NCBI GenBank assembly: GCA_023415635.1
Contig: JAEZJV010000069.1
Location: forward strand, 1 to 7,324
DNA length: 7,324 bases
From: Bacillota bacterium
Lineage (GTDB): Bacteria > Bacillota > Clostridia > Lachnospirales > Lachnospiraceae
Direction: 5' to 3'
Under the pieces are notes generated by a model, which ran no database searches, was not told the DNA's origin, and saw only the letters and a program-made list of their open reading frames with translations. Below, one piece after another: positions 6,163-7,324 of the stretch. The position numbers and the translations under genes were made by a program. Position 1 is the stretch's first letter. Every line of letters begins with the position of its first letter.

Positions 6163-6836
6163 GGCATGCCTCCGGGGATCTCACCGTCGAGCTGCAGCTG
6201 ACGACGCGGGACGATCGTGGACGACAGGGTGACCGGGACGTGCGGGTCACCTTCGCTGAAGGTCAGCGCGGCTGCGACGCTGCCGGGGTACCAGGCCTCC
6301 GCGTCCACGGCGGGCTCGAGGGCGACGAACGCACTCGAGCCGCTGATGGCGCTCACACCACGCGCGACCACGGGCCACGACGCGGGGTTGACCGACGTCG
6401 GAGGGGTCCCGCTGGCCTGCGCAGGCTTGACGAGCTTGTGCAGGGTGTTGCCGCCGTCGAGATACCACGCGACGCAGCGCCACGTGCTCACGGCACCGAC
6501 CTCGCCCTGGTTCGCGCGGGTCTTGAGGACGAGCACGTCTCCGCGGCCGTCGGTAGGCTCGACCGACATCGCGCTCGAGACCCGTACGTCGGTCTCCACC
6601 GCGAGACGCACGGACGCCTGCAGGTCGTCGAACACGATCTTCGCGTTGTTGCTCGTGCTCGTGGTGTCCGTCACGGACGCCTGCGTCTGCATGGTCTTGA
6701 TGAAGAGCGACCCGATGATCCCGAGCATGACGATCGACATCATGCTGGCGACGATCAGCTCGACCATCGACAGGCCGGCGTCGGGCCGGTCGGCTCGCAG
6801 CGCCGCGCGCAGGCGCGCACGCAGGGCGGCGCTCAC
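6153..6836 (-). CDS. Type IV minor prepilin, PilW-like
   Basis: This 227-residue prepilin has a basic leader of 21 residues ending RADRPDAG, then LSMVELIVASMMSIVMLGII. It is therefore cleaved after Gly21, and Glu26 is the conserved Glu at position 5 of the mature protein. The hydrophobic helix (about 22-46) retains the protein in the membrane before assembly. The globular part has two cysteines (C121 and C226, the latter next to last), which could form a disulphide as in many minor pilins. The GTG start overlaps the preceding stop as GTGA, so translation is probably coupled; the upstream GGGG is a weak ribosome binding site. An in-frame extension to 7283 runs antiparallel in composition to the pilV-like gene and is rejected. 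Length and position between a PilV-like and a PilX-position gene suggest PilW. Minor pilins of this kind initiate fibre assembly and sit at the tip. Confidence 0.87.
   Translation of the reverse strand: MSAALRARLRAALRADRPDAGLSMVELIVASMMSIVMLGIIGSLFIKTMQTQASVTDTTSTSNNAKIVFDDLQASVRLAVETDVRVSSAMSVEPTDGRGDVLVLKTRANQGEVGAVSTWRCVAWYLDGGNTLHKLVKPAQASGTPPTSVNPASWPVVARGVSAISGSSAFVALEPAVDAEAWYPGSVAAALTFSEGDPHVPVTLSSTIVPRRQLQLDGEIPGGMPCV
6169..6173 (-). promoter_or_regulatory. Ribosome binding site deciding the GTG start of the large pilin-like gene
   Basis: GGAGG on the minus strand, within the last codons of the pilW-like gene, stands six bases before GTG 6162. The competing ATG at 6141 has no comparable Shine-Dalgarno, so the longer protein with a 20-residue leader is preferred. 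Confidence 0.6.
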
Positions 6837-7291
6837 TCGAGCCCCAGGGCGACGCGCGTGGTGCTCGTCGCGAGCACCTTCGACTCGTCGGCCGCTTCGA
6901 CGACCTTCACCGTGTAGGTGACGACCGGAGCGTTCGAGGAGGTCGTGCAGGTGGCGGGCGCAGACGCGGCCGTGACGATCATCTTCAGCGGCATCCCGCG
7001 ACCGTCCTTGCGGTTGGCGGGGGCGCCGGCCGCCACCACCGCGTCCCACTTCGGGCAAGCCTTGACCGCGTCCAGACCGGCGACCGCGGCATGCACGGTG
7101 TCGACCTGCTCGGACGCCCACTGCGTCGCGGACTCGATCGACGAGTTCCGGGCGGATGCCGTGATCGCCGAGAGCAGCAAGGCGATCGTCGTGATCAGCA
7201 GCAGGGCGAACAGCAGCATCGAGACCATGACCTCGACCATGCCGAAGCCGTCGTCGTCGTCGCCGCGCCGCCTGAGCAGCCACCGAGCCAC
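6833..7291 (-). CDS. Type IV minor prepilin, PilV-like
   Basis: This 152-residue prepilin has a 15-residue leader, MARWLLRRRGDDDDG, cleaved before FGMVEVMVSMLLFALLL. Glu20 is the conserved Glu at mature position 5. The hydrophobic helix runs from about 16 to 42, followed by a small domain with a cysteine pair (C79, C115) that could be disulphide bonded. It starts at GTG, with GGAGGAGG five bases upstream; no other start puts the leader in the right register. It is the first complete gene, in reading order, of a set of minor prepilin genes and overlaps the next one by four bases. The length and the GFxMVEVMVSM motif fit PilV. A GspI-like pseudopilin has the same plan, but pilM, pilN and pilO downstream point to a T4P rather than type II secretion. 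Confidence 0.88.
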   Translation of the reverse strand: MARWLLRRRGDDDDGFGMVEVMVSMLLFALLLITTIALLLSAITASARNSSIESATQWASEQVDTVHAAVAGLDAVKACPKWDAVVAAGAPANRKDGRGMPLKMIVTAASAPATCTTSSNAPVVTYTVKVVEAADESKVLATSTTRVALGLE

Positions 7292-7296
7292 GTCAC

Positions 7297-7304
7297 CCTC
7301 CTCC
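7297..7304 (-). promoter_or_regulatory. Ribosome binding site of the PilV-like gene
   Basis: The minus strand reads GGAGGAGG, then GTGAC, then GTG 7291. The strong site fixes the start. A TGA at 7295-7293 could be the stop of an upstream gene continuing beyond the window (its last codons would read PPPRRLGGG), but nine residues are too few to call one. Confidence 0.75.
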
Positions 7305-7324
7305 GAGACGCCGCGGTGGGGGGG

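Noticed and set aside
5363..6232. A 289-codon plus-strand open frame with hydrophobic, protein-like stretches
   Set aside because: It lies antisense to the large pilin-like gene, whose start, leader and overlaps are coherent; the apparent protein character reflects the complement of Val/Thr/Gly-rich codons.
6153..7283. A 376-codon frame extending the PilW-like gene upstream through the PilV-like gene
   Set aside because: The upstream part is an off-frame, Arg-rich reading of the PilV-like gene. GTG 6836 in a GTGA overlap gives a correct prepilin leader.
7293..7324. Possible 3' end of an upstream gene (TGA at 7295-7293)
   Set aside because: Only nine in-frame codons are visible and they overlap the ribosome binding site; a coding end is possible but cannot be supported here.

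Overview
The window looks like chromosomal DNA from a high-GC, Gram-positive actinobacterium. The evidence is very GC-rich codon use, many GTG starts, Asp/Glu-rich prepilin leaders, and a type IV pilus (T4P) alignment complex that goes straight from PilO to another pathway gene with no PilP or PilQ, as expected without an outer membrane. A Cellulomonas-like member of the Micrococcales is my guess from gene style; nothing in the window proves the genus. All convincing genes lie on the minus strand, so the biological reading order is from high to low coordinates.

Reading order. (1) 7291-6833: a PilV-like minor prepilin. (2) 6836-6153: a PilW-like minor prepilin. (3) 6162-4324: a 612-residue pilin-like protein whose N-terminal helix is followed by a cysteine-bearing, beta-solenoid-like region and a further beta-rich domain. 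(4) 4317-3535: prepilin peptidase PilD. (5) A 113-nt gap with a candidate sigma-28 (FliA/WhiG-type) promoter. (6) 3421-2357, 2360-1608 and 1608-754: pilM, pilN and pilO, joined by ATGA and TGATG overlaps. (7) A 149-nt gap with two GC-rich hairpins, probably a terminator. (8) 604-1: the 5' two thirds or so of aroC (chorismate synthase), running off the window.

How the genes work together. PilD would cleave the leaders of the minor prepilins, and perhaps of the large pilin-like protein. The minor pilins probably initiate or cap the fibre, and the large protein is a candidate tip adhesin. PilM (cytoplasmic, actin-like) binds the N-terminus of PilN, and PilN and PilO form the membrane alignment ring. 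The motor ATPases (PilB, PilT), the platform protein PilC and the major pilin are not here and are probably beyond the right edge. aroC is a shikimate-pathway housekeeping gene.

The most interesting items are the large solenoid-bearing pilin-like protein, the sigma-28-like promoter in front of pilMNO, and a PilP-like RDPF-type motif in the C-terminal tail of PilO. No mobile elements, tRNA or rRNA genes, CRISPR arrays or prophage genes were seen, and no gap between genes exceeds 150 nt.
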